64,000 nt of DNA from Mytilus trossulus (lineage: Eukaryota; Mollusca; Bivalvia; Mytilida; Mytilidae), in contig NC_086375.1 of the NCBI RefSeq assembly GCF_036588685.1, positions 63,507,314 to 63,571,313 on the forward strand. The letters are read 5' to 3'. The notes beneath the pieces are model-generated. The model searched no databases, was not told the origin of the DNA, and saw nothing but the letters and a program-made list of their open reading frames with translations. Within the stretch, counting starts at the first letter, position 1. Each line of letters opens with the position of its first letter. Both the position numbers and the translations under genes were made by a program. Below, one piece after another: positions 1-10,855 of the stretch.

Positions 1-1168
1 ATTGTGTATTGCCTTTCTTTGTTTCAGCCTAATTTTGCAGTCTATTGCCCTCGTATCTCTTACGTCATACTGTGAGGTTTTTGTCCATCGTTGGTGTATC
101 ATCAAATGATCTATTCGATTTTTAGCACCACCATTATGGGAGTTTTAAGTAATTTGATGGATGTTTTTATTTTGGTGTTGAAAAAGTGTACCTCTAATAA
201 CAACGCCGTTTTCTCCACAACAATGAACAAATAGTTCTCTTTTTTCGTTTATAGTGCCAAGTCTGTACTTGCCCATTATTCTATCTCTTTCCAAATTATC
301 ATTTCCAATTCCTACTTCAACATTCATATTACATGAGACAATAAAGGTCTCATGCAGTGTTTTTTTGCCAGAATATATGAAGTTTCTCATAAAAGGTTCA
401 TTTTGTATCATCATCCGCATCATTTATTGGCGTATAACATTGTATCATTGTCATCTTGGCATATTTGGAATGGAATCAATTATTCGTTTATCTACTGGTG
501 ACCATTCATTCAGAGCACCTTTAACCTTTTTGTTCGTGATGATAGCAACCACTTTATCCTAAATTCGACCAATTCATACATAGTTTATGCATCCCATGCT
601 CTTAATCTTAATATGTTTATTCGGCTCAAAAGGTTGCCTTTCCTGTTGTTAAATTCTGGAAAGTTTTCGCTAACAACATTTTAATGCTGTTGCATTGACA
701 ACTTGCATCCACTGGTATACCGTTGCAATTGTTGATGTATACTGGCCTGGTTTCCTTTATTGTAGGCAGTTAGTCTCGATGAACAGAGGATTTGAAGTTG
801 ATGTTTTTGAATGAAACTTCGGTTAGGTAGAGGCTAAGTACTGACATGAGTGACAAACACACCCAGCTCTCATCCATATACACTATTAGTCAGCGACATG
901 ATAGCTCTAGACACTACCATCTAGAAAGTAAAATTGCAAAAATACCGAACTCTGAGGAACATTCTAAACGGAAAGTATGTCAGCAAATGTCAAAATCAAA
1001 ATCTGAAACATATCAAACGAATGGATAATAACTGCCATATTCCTGACTTGATACATGCATTTTCTTAATGAAGAAAATGAATGGTGGATTAAACCTGATT
1101 TAACCACTAACACAAAAAAATATAGCAGATAGAAATAAACTAAACAGGCAAATCTATCAGCAGCTTTG
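1..1168 (-). repeat. Duplicated block, copy 1: degenerate RTE-type LINE endonuclease region plus repeat
   Basis: Cut by the window edge. Bases 1-1168 match 5225-6700 almost base for base, apart from small indels and one insertion in the second copy. On the minus strand about 560 to 1 gives broken reading of a LINE endonuclease: a 'VVAIITNKKVKGAL' stretch, a short open frame at 145-423, then 'NRIDHLMIHQRW', which fits the NQIDH-type C-terminal endonuclease motif of RTE-like LINEs. Stops and frameshifts show it is dead. Bases about 845-1085 are a fragment of a different dispersed repeat (see 3716-4030), carried in both copies; the 60-aa frame at 846-1028 is only part of that repeat. The sharing of this internal junction suggests both blocks were copied as a unit. 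Confidence 0.75.
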
Positions 1169-3229
1169 AGTTGAGGTCAACGTTTAAATCATTTCATGTA
1201 CTTTGTTGACAAAGATTTTTGTCACACAAATTTGTTTTTGGTATGCAATGGAGTGGTTGACCTCAAGGTATATATCTTTTACTTGTTTGTGTGGTACTTT
1301 TCCCCTAGCTATAGGCCATATATAATACACGTCTCAACCAAACCATGATGAAATATATATTTCTCTAAACTGATCTCATATCATATAGATTTTTTTATAA
1401 CTTTTTTGTATTCACAATATCAAATTTTTACTCATTTTTAAAAGTTTTTCTTTTTAGATAAGTAATTTTTTTCACGTCTGTGCCATATTTTGTTATGTAT
1501 ATTTTGAACAAGCAATTGTGTGAACCCTTCTTCAAAGCTTTTATCTGTAATTATTTTTACAGTTAATGAAGTTCAAGTCTGTGCCATACAAAATTTAAAA
1601 GTAAGGTCTATATATCAAATATATTGTCATTCATATTTTATGAAACACCACAAAGGGCCCAAATTATTTTTTTTGGCCTATTGATACTTTTTTTTTAAAC
1701 CTGTCTTTGTGCTTATCAAATAGATTTATGGTAGATTTTTCAGTGTTTGAGTTCTGAGGTGTCAACATGACTGAGACAGATACACTTTTACATAATATAT
1801 AGAATTTTCATCCAATTTTGAATTGATAGTGAATAAGACTTATGATTTCAAAACCCTTAAAAAGGGACAAAGAGTAGAATTCCAACACCACACACCAGAT
1901 ATGAGTAGACGACAGACTTAGTGCAAACTAAAAGCATCCAGTATATTAATTCATAATTAGCACCATCTATAACTATCCTGTTGTCCATCTTGCTGTGGTT
2001 TCAAGCTGTGCCAGTTTTCTTGAAACGGAGTATTTTTATATGACTAAAACACTAGAAATGTAACACATAATCATGATTTTACACTGACACAGAAAAAAAA
2101 ACTTATCTGATATGTCAGACATTCCAGAATTTTAGGACTTGTGTAAACTTTCATATTTGTGCTTATTTTAATGTAAAAAAAAGAAAAAAGTAGACTTTTC
2201 AAATGTCTGAAGTGTATATATTTTTTCTAACAAATTGCTCTATAAATTGTTAGTACAAGTGCATCCATTCCATTATGTTGTGAATACTTGCCTTCCATGA
2301 CATCACATCATTTTAGTATCTCATAATATTAAAAAAACTATTGTATAGTTTATGGTCAGGCTAAAAGATCAACCTTTCATTTTTCTATATCTTCATTTAT
2401 TTTTTGTAGACATTTAGTTATTTTAATGCCTTATATTCATAAAAGACTGAATGAATTATGGCAATATTCTTCAAAGTACATGTAGATATTTTGATCTTGT
2501 AGCAGCTAATTTGTGTAAAAAGTACTTTAAAAAAACTATAATTGAAAATTTATATTTTTTGTCTTTTAGACAAACTTGTTTCAAATTCTTAAAATCCTGA
2601 AAATACCTTTTTATAGATATGTAGTTTCATAAAATTAGGAGTTTATTGAAACTAGATATTTTCTTATTGGTTTTGAGCCTGAATTTACCTGCTAGTGATG
2701 AAGCATTGTAAAATTATAATATGCAGATATTAAGAAAATACTCATAAACTATTCCAATGCTCTTGTATTGGCAAAGTGTTGTATGTGATCACCAGAATGG
2801 TCAGATTTCTAGTCCTTTGTCCTAGTCTCATTATAGTACCCAATTGTGTGTATGTACTTACTGTCTCTTTTATACAATAAAATATGAAATAATTTATACA
2901 GTTATTACTTAACAGCTCATTCAGTCTTATATAGATCAGTGGCAGATTCAGGGGAATATTTGTCAGTCATGTCATAAACTGAAAGTATTTGTCCTAAATG
3001 AGTAATTTGGATTTAAGTAACCTTTTATTAAATCCGTCTCTATACAACACTGATTGGTAATGTGGTACTGGGGTTTGTTGGTTATTTTATTTAGCCATCA
3101 GATCTTATTAATTTTCCTTAAGCAGGTGTTATGAAATGAGGAAAGCCCTTTCATGTCTAATTTGATTACTCTCAAACATTATGTCCTCAATGCTTTTCAA
3201 CTTCGTATTTATTTGGCCTTTAACATTTA
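1169..3229. other. Intergenic stretch, no gene recognised
   Basis: AT-rich, many stop codons in all frames, no convincing exon with splice sites and no family I recognise. It separates the first LINE-bearing block from the second. Confidence 0.5.
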
Positions 3230-3345
3230 TGTATTCGAGCGTCACTGATGAGTCTTTTGTAGATGAAACGCACTTCTGGCGTAAATACAAAATTTAATCC
3301 TGGTATCTATGATGAGTTTATCCCCTATAAAAGAACTGAAATCAC
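3225..3345. repeat. Dispersed bivalve-type repeat fragment
   Basis: A short segment around GATGAGTCTTTTGTAGATG followed by a stretch ending in TGGTATCTATGATGAG. I recognise it as a high-copy sequence in mussel genomes, often next to retroelement remnants. No coding content. Confidence 0.5.
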
Positions 3346-3715
3346 ATTGCTTCGTTTTTTGACTGCTTGACCTTCTCTTGCATACATGCTGTAATTGACA
3401 AAATGCTTATCTGGCTTTGATAATACTGGCTCTTATGTGTTTTGCTGTTCCATTGGTGTTACTTTACATGCATATATAAGACATATAAAGTCCTCAACCT
3501 CTTCTATCATGTTATTATTCAAGTACACTGGTTGTATGATGCTCTGTGCTGTTTCATTAAGTATGATGGTTTTGTTCTGCAAGTTTTTCCTGTTGCTGGA
3601 AAGAAGACAGATATCATCAGCAATGTCTAGAAAGGAATTCTTGGTCCATCTGATACAAGTGACTTTATTTCCTAATGTTGTTCTCATGTACCAATCTATT
3701 GATTTTTATTAGTGA

Positions 3716-4030
3716 TTAAGATTACAACACAATGTTGACTGTTGTACCCATATTAGTTAATATTTGTACCTTTTATGTCTGTTTGTTATGTTCACACATC
3801 TTTGTCAATAAATTGTAATTTTATACAAGTGAGAGGGTTAGCTAGCTATAAAACCAGGTTTAATCCACCATTTTCTACAAAAGAAAATGCCTATACCAAG
3901 TCAGGTATATGACAATTATCCATTCTTCTGAGCTTTGATTCTGCCGATTCATTATGGACTCCGTTTTGCATATTCCTCGGAGTTCAGTATTTTGTGAATT
4001 TACTTTTTACTGAGACTACTGTGTTATGGA
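3716..4030 (+). repeat. Dispersed repeat R1 (inserted in LINE copy 2)
   Basis: Runs from ATTACAACACAATGTTGACT through ACAAGTGAGAGG, CCACCATTTTCTACA and GTCAGGTATATGACA to GAGTTCAGTATTTTGTGAA. The same family is seen at 22205-22545 (plus strand, in P450 gene A intron 3), in reverse at about 845-1085 and 6375-6625, and as a short piece at 45690-45760. No coding capacity; likely a non-autonomous or 3'-end-derived repeat. Confidence 0.7.
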
Positions 4031-5224
4031 AGTCTTAGCTTTTTGCTACGATAAATAATATCGGAAATATTATAAACACTTGTTCTCTATAGGTGTTACT
4101 TTGAACAATCATCTGACTGTTGACCGAAATGAAATACACAGCATCCATAGTTGTTGTATAAAGCTTTTATTAAGTTGATTATTTTTAAGTGTACGCCATA
4201 ATACTAAATATGTCCAGAAAAATCAGCCAAATTAGTTGAAAATCAGAACCTGTTTGTTTTGTCAATCTATATTTTGATCAATTCTATTTCTGATGGTTAA
4301 CATATGGCCGAAACATCCTCTATCTAAACTAAACACTGCCTGCTCTTGTCTCAGAATTTTATCACGACAGTTGTTGCAGTCACTTCGATTTCCTTTTTTT
4401 TTGTAGTTTTATAATGAAACCCTTTGCACTGTCATTTAGGATAGTGTTGTCTCCAGATATGTATAAATAGTTCATAAAACACGGTTGTGCTGGTTTCTAT
4501 ATCTTCTTTAAGCAATTCAGCTGTTATTGTATCCAAGCCAGGTGATTTTCCGTCCCCCTATCTCTACATCTAGTTCCACTACGAACTGTTCTACAATTTT
4601 AACATTTCTTTGTGGTAAGTATTTAAGGTGTTCAGTCCATTTTTCCACTTGTTGACTTTCTGAGGTTACGACTTTACCATCCTTGGACTTTCATGGCACA
4701 CAGTAGCTTGTGTGGTCACCACTTAGTTATTTGGTGATTTTATAGACAGTGTTAAGTTCTCCTTTAAAAGCTGATGTCTCTGCTTCTTTGGCAAGTGACT
4801 TTAGGTATATTGCCTTATCTGCTTTAAATTTACGTTTTACTGCTTTGTCTTTGACCAGGAACATATATATTAACATATACTGTTCCCAGCTTTGACTGAA
4901 TATTCCTTTCTTAGAGAAGTTTGGATTTGTTCGGATTTGAATTGTTACATATTGTTTCTATGTCTTTTTGTCTGCTGAATGCTAGTCCAGGTTTCATCAC
5001 TTACTGGTATCCATTTCTTTCTTTTACGTTTTCTGAATCCTAGAATGTTTCTTGCTTTTTCTTCAAATATAGTTCCGGTCTTACTCCATTTCTGTTCTAC
5101 TAATTTTGACACATTGTCTTATAGGTATTTTAACACGTAAAATCTGTTTCTGAGCTCGGTCTTAAATTTCGTCAGAATTTCAAGTAGTTTCAGTTGTGTC
5201 AAATATTTTCCTCTCGTTGGTTCT

Positions 5225-6700
5225 ATTGTGTATTGCCTTTCTTTGTTTCAGCCTAATTTTGCAGTCTATTGCCCTCGTATCTCTTACTTCATACTGTGAG
5301 GTTTTTGTCCATCGTTGGTGTATCATCAAATGATCTATTCGATTTTTAGCACCACCATTATGGGAGTTTTAAGTAATTTGATGGATGTTTTTATTTTGGT
5401 GTTGAAAAAGTGAACCTTTAATAACAACGCCGTTTTCTCCACAACAATGAACAAATAGTTCTCTATTTTCGTTTATAGTGCCAAGTCCGTACTTGCCCAT
5501 TATGCTCATGATCTCTTTCCAAATTATCATTTCCAATTCCTACTTCAGCATTCATATTACATGAGACAATAAGGGTCTCATGCAGTGTTTTTTTTTGCCA
5601 GAATATATGAAGTTTCTCATAAAAGGTTCATTTTGTATCATCATCCGCATCATTTTTGGCGTATAACATTGTATCATTGTCATCTTGGCATATTTGGAAT
5701 GGAATCAATTATTCGTTTATCTACTGGTGACCATTCATTCAGAGCACCTTTAACCTTTTTGTTCGTGATGATAGCAACCACTTGCTGGAATTTATTATCC
5801 TAAATTCGACCAATTTGCACCCGTCCTAAGTCAGGAATCTGATGTACAGTAGTTGTCGTTTGTTTATGTAATATATACGTGTTTCTCGTTTCTCGTTTTG
5901 TTTATATAGATTAGACCGTTGGTTTTCTCGTTTGAAAGGTTTTACACTAGTAATTTTGGGGCCCTTTATAGCTTGTTGTTCGGTGTGAGCCAAGGCTCCG
6001 TGTTGAAGGCCGTACTTTAACCTATAATGGTTTACTTTTTAAATTGTTATTTCAAGGATGGAGAGTTGTCTCATTGGCACTCACACCACATCTTCCTATA
6101 TCTATATAGTTTATGCATCCCATGCTCTTAATCTTAATATGTTTATTCGGCTCAAAAGGTTGCCTTTCCTGTTGTTAAATTCTGGAAAGTTTTCGCTAAC
6201 AACATTTTAATGCTGTTGCATTGACAACTTGCATCCACTGGTATACCGTTGCAATTGTTGATGTATACTGGCCTGGTTTCCTTTATTGTAGGCAGTTAGT
6301 CTCGATGAACAGAGGATTTGTAGTTGATGTTTTTGAATGAAATTTCGGTTAAGTATCTAGAGGCTAAGTACTGACATGAGTGACAAACACACCCAGCTCT
6401 CATCCATATACACTATTAGTCAGCGACATGATAGCTCTAGACACTACCATCTAGAAAGTAAAATTGCAAAAATACCGAACTCTGAGGAACATTCTAAACG
6501 GAAAGTATGTCAGCAAATGTCAAAATCAAAATCTCAAACATATCAAACGAATGGATAATAACTGCCATATTCCTGACTTGATACATGCATTTTCTTAATG
6601 AAGAAAATGAATGGTGGATTAAACCTGATTTTACCACTTACACAAAAAATATAGCAGACAGAAATAAACTAAACAGGCAAATCTATCAGCAGCTTTGAGT
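5225..6700 (-). repeat. Duplicated block, copy 2
   Basis: Direct repeat of 1-1168. It differs by single-base changes, an 11-base difference near 5783, and an extra 290-bp element at about 5815-6105. After 'CAGCAGCTTTGAGTT' the two copies diverge abruptly, here into an A-rich run at 6702, which marks the end of the shared block. Confidence 0.8.
5815..6108 (+). repeat. Short interspersed repeat R2, full copy
   Basis: A 290-bp segment present in block copy 2 but absent from copy 1, so it is a later insertion. Landmarks are GTACAGTAGTTGTCGTTTG, GTTTCTCGTTTCTCGTTTTG, GACCGTTGGTTTTCTCG, GTTGTTCGGTGTGAGCC and the tail TGTCTCATTGGCACTCACAC followed by CACATCTTC. The same family occurs in reverse at 16196-16440 and as tail pieces at 17165-17220, and probably (reverse) at about 49505 and 50527. 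High-copy in mussels as I recall; class not assigned. Confidence 0.75.
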
Positions 6701-7278
6701 TAAAAAAAAAAGAAAAGAAGGAGATTTTAACCATGGTTATAGATTAAGAGTCCCTCTGGTATCTGCCGTCCCTCTTCTAGAGTCATCACTGTTGGAGAGG
6801 TGTTGAAGATGCACTTGTATAAACAACATTAGCCCTTCACAATCTCTCACAGAAAAACTTAAAATTTTCCGGGGTTTATTTGGCAGTATCAAAATTTAGA
6901 AGATCCAATATCTATTATGTTTATTGGGTTTTTTTTCATAGACACTGTGTGATTTTGTAAAACTAAAGCAAAGTGTCAACCTTTTCTACTTTCCTTTATT
7001 CATTTCGAATATGTTATAAAGAGTGTATCTCACTGCCACCCTTTCAATGTACTGACTAAGAGCCATTGAATCTGGGAACAGTATATCTATACATCAATGT
7101 ATATGTTCCTGATTGAATGTATGAAATGTTTACCATATACATTTTGAGTACTAGTATCGAGAATGGCGTTCACGAAAAAAGTGTTACCGTTCATTTATTT
7201 TTATATTATTCCGAACCTAAGGTTCTAACGACCTAGTAGAGACATACTAATACAATGGTAAAATGGTTGTATTATAAC
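6701..7278. other. Spacer, no gene recognised
   Basis: Begins with an A/G-rich run, then unremarkable AT-rich DNA up to the fold-back element. No frame of useful length, no splice-bounded exon. Confidence 0.5.
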
Positions 7279-7718
7279 ATGAAATTCAAAACAGTGTGGC
7301 TGTGGCTATAGATTGGCAGATTAAATTCATCCTTTGACTGGGACATTTTACGTGAACGTTTGTCTGTAACGACCACTGTTCACGACGTACCTACGATAGA
7401 CATTTAAACTGTGGGGTCACCTAAGGTTTCTAAACGCCTTTAATTATAAAATAATTCGAAAAATTAATCAGGAATAATCTTTATGTTTTGATTTATATAA
7501 CTGATATAAATCAAAACATCGTGTTATTTCTGATTAATCTTTCGAATCACTTTATTTAGGTGTTGAGAACCTTTGGTGACCCCATAGTTTAAGAGTCTTT
7601 TAAAAGTGCATAGTGAGCAGTGATCGTTACATACAAACGTTCACCTAAATTGTCCTAGTCAATGGATGAATTTAATGTGTCAATCAATGGCCACAGCCAC
7701 ACTGTTTTGAATTTCATT
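7279..7718. mobile_element. Fold-back (inverted-repeat) element, about 440 bp
   Basis: Left end ATGAAATTCAAAACAGTGTG and right end CACACTGTTTTGAATTTCAT are exact inverted copies. The pairing continues with mismatches and indels (TGGCTGTGG/CCACAGCCA, AAATTCATCC/GGATGAATTT, GAACGTTTGT/ACAAACGTTC) to a centre near 7495, where ATTTATATAACTGATATAAAT is itself self-complementary. No coding content. A non-autonomous hairpin element; arms are diverged, so it is not recent. Confidence 0.75.
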
Positions 7719-7834
7719 CTATGTCTCTCTGGCAGTTGGATTCAGCTTTTATCGTCTCTCCTTTTTTGTCCTTGATAGCCCTACGTTTTCAAGTATTGTA
7801 TGATATTGTATTTGTAATTCTGATTGGATATTGT

Positions 7835-8086
7835 AGCAACATTCCAACAGCGCCTGCATACGGAGTATATATCTCCCAATTGATACGATATTCCCGGGCT
7901 TGTATTTCCTATCATGATTTCATTGATAGAGGATTAATGCTCACAAGAAAGCTATTAAACCAAGAGTTCCAAATAGCGTAGTTGAAATCATCCCTTCTTA
8001 AATTTTACGGACGCCAATACGAGTTGGTTGACCGTTATGGAATAACCGTTTCACAGACGATATCGGATATGTTTCTCATATCGTAA
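7835..8086 (+). pseudogene. Reverse-transcriptase C-terminal fragment (retroelement), broken
   Basis: Reads 'SNIPTAPAYGVYISQLIRYS', then 'SYHDFIDRGLMLTRKLL', an in-frame TAG at 7979-7981, and on to 'ELVDRYGITVSQ'. The same family is better preserved at 55130-55629, where the YIDD polymerase box is visible. This copy keeps only the part after that box. The pattern (S/T-Q-L-I-R-Y-S-R-x-C followed by an R-G-L-x-L-T-R segment) resembles the thumb region of Penelope-like reverse transcriptases, but the class is an inference. 5'-truncated and dead. Confidence 0.7.
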
Positions 8087-8600
8087 CTACAATACACTTC
8101 CCTTTTCATGAATGTGACCTACCGAATAAGACTAGTTACCAAATTTGACATGTCATAAGCAACACGAGGGGAGCCACATGGGGAGCATGATCTGCTTACC
8201 CTTCCGGTGCACCTGAGGTCACCCCCAGTTTTTGGTGGGGATCTTAACTTGTTGCTTAGTCTTTATTTTTCTATGGTTTGTCTTCTGTACACTTATTTTT
8301 TGTTTGTCTCTTTAGTTTTAGCCATGGCGTTGTCAGTTTATTTTCAATCTGTGAGTTTGACTTTCCCTCCGGTATCTTTTGTCCCTCTTTTAAATGCCCT
8401 ATCGTTTTTGTTTTTCTTCTGCCGTCTGAGATGCGTTTTTATTTTACAAAATATCAAATGGATTTTTGGCCAATGATGTTGTATAATAATGGGGGTTTCA
8501 AACTCACCCTGTGTGACCAAACACTTATTCTTATAGGAGTTATGGCACTGCATCCCCTTTTTCTTGTTATCGCTAGATCTCTAAAACGGTAAAAGATTTT
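8087..8600 (+). repeat. 3' region of the reverse-transcriptase element
   Basis: Follows the broken RT fragment and matches the segment after the RT at 55630-55930: GATCTGCTTACCCTTCCGG, GGTCACCCCCAGTTTTTGG, TAGCCATGGCGTTGTCAGTT and GAGTTTGACTTTCCCTCC. A third, isolated piece lies at 58103-58305. The short frames here (8207-8592) are repeat noise, not genes. Confidence 0.65.
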
Positions 8601-9245
8601 AACAAACTGTTTTCACCAAATTGTTCGTCTTCTCTTAAGAATGATTTGGTAAATTTAGTCAGAAGTGATCGGAAGACATCTTTTGGGAGTTATTTCCCTT
8701 TGAAAATTTAAGATAGGCGATATGTTGGATAAATTCATACGTTATAAGTCGTAGAGGCTTACAGTCTTTTGATATGAAGTCCTTGGTCAATTTGAAGGAA
8801 ATTGAGATCAAGGTCAAAGGTCAAGGTCATGTTATAAATTTTGAATTTTGCTTGTTATCGCTATTCAGAAGAAACTGTAAGTGAAATGATATGATGTGTT
8901 TACCAATAACTGTTCACAATAAGGCGCAACTTCAACCTATTTAAGTCGAAGAGTTTTGGTTGACCCTTAAAGGAGTTTTCTCCTTATGTATTTGAAATTA
9001 GTATTTCTCAACAACCATACAAATGATTGACCTGAAGTCTTTTGATTTGAGATAACTGACCTATACCTCAAAATTGAGGTCAAGATCAAAGGTCAATTTG
9101 ACTCTCGAGATTTTGACCTTTGCTATAAATTCTTACTCGTTCATAATAAAACAATTAAGTCTTCTGCATAAACCTATTATTCTTATTTGTATTTTATATC
9201 AGTTTGATTTACCACACTGCATCAACATGGAGTGACATTTTCCAA
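8601..9245. other. Repeat-like spacer with nuclear-receptor-type half-sites
   Basis: No gene. At 8811-8829 three AGGTCA half-sites follow one another (AGGTCA, one base, AGGTCA, AGGTCA), and two more lie near 9072 and 9085. These sit in what looks like dispersed repeat sequence, so function is doubtful. Confidence 0.4.
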
Positions 9246-9249
9246 CATC

Positions 9250-9590
9250 GTTTTCTGTACTTCTACATTGGTTCGAGGTATAAAGAGGGGGGGGTTAGAT
9301 CTCACAAACATGTTTAACCCCGCTGCATTTTTGCGCCTGTTCCAAGTCAGGAGCCTCTGGTCTTTGTTAGTTTCTTGTGTACAGTTTGGAAATTAGTATG
9401 GCGTTCATTATCACTGAACTAGTATGTATTTGTTTAGGGGCCAGCTGAAGGACGCCTCCGGGTGCGGGAATTTCTCGCTACATTGAAGACCTTTTGGTGA
9501 CCTTATGCTGTTGTTTTTTTATTTGGTCGGGTTGTTGTCTCTTTGACACATTCCCCATTTCCATTCTCAATTTTATTCATTCTTATTATC
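9250..9590 (+). repeat. Dispersed repeat R3, copy 1
   Basis: Landmarks: GCATTTTTGCGCCTGTTCC, GGAGCCTCTGGTCTTTGTTA, AGGGGCCAGCTGAAGGACGC, GGTCGGGTTGTTGTCTCTTT and the end CCCATTTCCATTCTCAATTT. Further copies lie at 46465-46790 (same strand) and 58598-58930 (opposite strand, inside P450 gene B). No coding content. Confidence 0.75.
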
Positions 9591-9880
9591 GAGGTGGAAA
9601 GACCTTCGATTGTTCTCTGAAGATTTTTTTTTAATTTTTTATTTTATTTTCTATACGTATGTAAAAGTAAAGATAATTAATCACCAAGTTCATTTATATG
9701 ATTTAAGTTTAAAGAAACTATATTTGATTCAAAGTTTGATTTATATTAAATGCCGACAAAGCCAGATAAGACAATCGTTTAAATTAATATTATAGTAATT
9801 ATTATAAGATACACCAAATAACATAATTACAAACCTAAAAACCTAATCTTGGTTTATATACAATTTTTAGAAAATTAACT
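9591..9880. other. AT-rich spacer
   Basis: Only a 61-codon low-complexity frame (9610-9795) that looks fortuitous. Nothing recognised. Confidence 0.5.
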
Positions 9881-9884
9881 GTGA

Positions 9885-10500
9885 CGTCACTTTTGTGGCG
9901 TTGATACAGTCGTGCGACGAACTGTATCAACGAACTGTTGTGCTGTTTTTGTGTTCCGTCCTAGGTTGTTTTACGTGTTCGTTGTTATTCTGTGGTTAAC
10001 ATGTCGAAATGTACTATTGTATTGTTTATTTCACGGTGTATTGATCTGTCCTGAACGTTCTTGCTTTTAATTGTGCTGTATTCCTGTCATTTTAGTGGTA
10101 TATTTAACATTGCCATAAAAGCGCGAGGCTAGCCACAAAACCATGTTCAACCCACCATTTTTTTCTTAAAATGTCCTGTACTAAGACAGGTAAATGCATG
10201 GCTGTTGTTATCTTATAGTTCGTTTCTGTGTGTGTTGCATTGTTGTTTCTTTCGTGTTGCACTTCAGTGTGTCTGTTGTTTCGTTGTTTTCCTCTTATAG
10301 TTGATGTAGTTCCCTCGGTTTGTATCCCGAATTTGTTTTCAGTCTCAATCGATTTATAACTTTTGAACAGCGATATACTACTGTTGCCTTTACGTACATC
10401 TTTTTGGATATTTGCAATACTGTTGAAGGAAGTAATTAAATACGCGCATATATATAGAACGCACCAACTATATAAAGTGGTATTTCCATTTTCCAGCACT
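9885..10500 (+). repeat. Dispersed repeat R4, 3'-end-like
   Basis: Starts near TGACGTCACTTTTGTGGCG and GATACAGTCGTGCGACGAAC. It passes GTTGTTTTACGTGTTCGTTG and CCATAAAAGCGCGAGGC to CAACCCACCATTTTTTTC and GTACTAAGACAGGTAAATGC. The last part is distantly like repeat R1. I recognise the family as recurrent in mussels. The antisense 131-codon frame at 10104-10499 follows the repeat and has no domain. Confidence 0.55.
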
Positions 10501-10855
10501 GATTCGATATAGGTTCTGGCGGACTGTCTGATAGTTCCCTAGGTCATATTAATAGACCAAATGATAACAATTAGCACATTGCGTACAGGGCACTTCATCG
10601 TCTGATAAATATCAAAACAAAGAAAATTATTGGGATATCTTTTATGTATCAATACATTCAGTATATCATAAATAATACTTTACGAACAAACATAGAAAAG
10701 TAAATTTAAGAAAATCAATTGAACATAAACAAATAAGCTGGAAATTTCATATCCAATATGAAGATATTCATAAAATACCGGTAGAAATCGAATACATATC
10801 ATGACATAAAAATGTTAACTATTTAATATAGCTGATTAGTAAAAAATGTAAAAGT
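10501..10855. other. 3' flank of the claudin-like gene
   Basis: Downstream (minus-strand) side of the gene at 10856-12589. The minus strand has ATTAAA at 10822-10827, about 30 bases past the stop, a candidate polyadenylation signal. Otherwise plain AT-rich DNA. Confidence 0.4.

Larger units (their letters stand above)
3430..6330 (-). mobile_element. Degenerate RTE-type LINE, copy 2, with nested insertions
   Basis: Read on the minus strand, the domain order is that of an RTE-like LINE ORF. The endonuclease lies at about 5800-5300 ('NRIDHLMIHQRW'). A charged linker lies at about 5200-4640, with Lys/Arg-rich text and a 'SKDGKVVT' element. Reverse-transcriptase pieces follow at about 4440-4220 ('SDCNNCR', 'LRQEQA', 'IRNRIDQN') and finally the 'IADDICLLSS' catalytic box in the open frame 3433-3687. 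The polymerase part is interrupted by another repeat at 3716-4030 and the upstream part by a 290-bp element at about 5815-6105. Frameshifts and stops are frequent, so it is not active. The clade call (RTE) is from motif memory; a related non-LTR clade is possible. Confidence 0.7.

Noticed and set aside
846..1028. Small 60-aa gene present twice (also 6376-6558)
   Set aside because: Identity between the two follows from the duplicated block, and the frame lies in the antisense of dispersed repeat R1, which is not coding elsewhere.
9883..9890. TGACGTCA as a cAMP-response element
   Set aside because: A single exact site inside a dispersed repeat with no gene start nearby.
10104..10499. 131-aa minus-strand gene next to the claudin-like gene
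   Set aside because: It is antisense to a dispersed repeat, has no domain and no splice partner.
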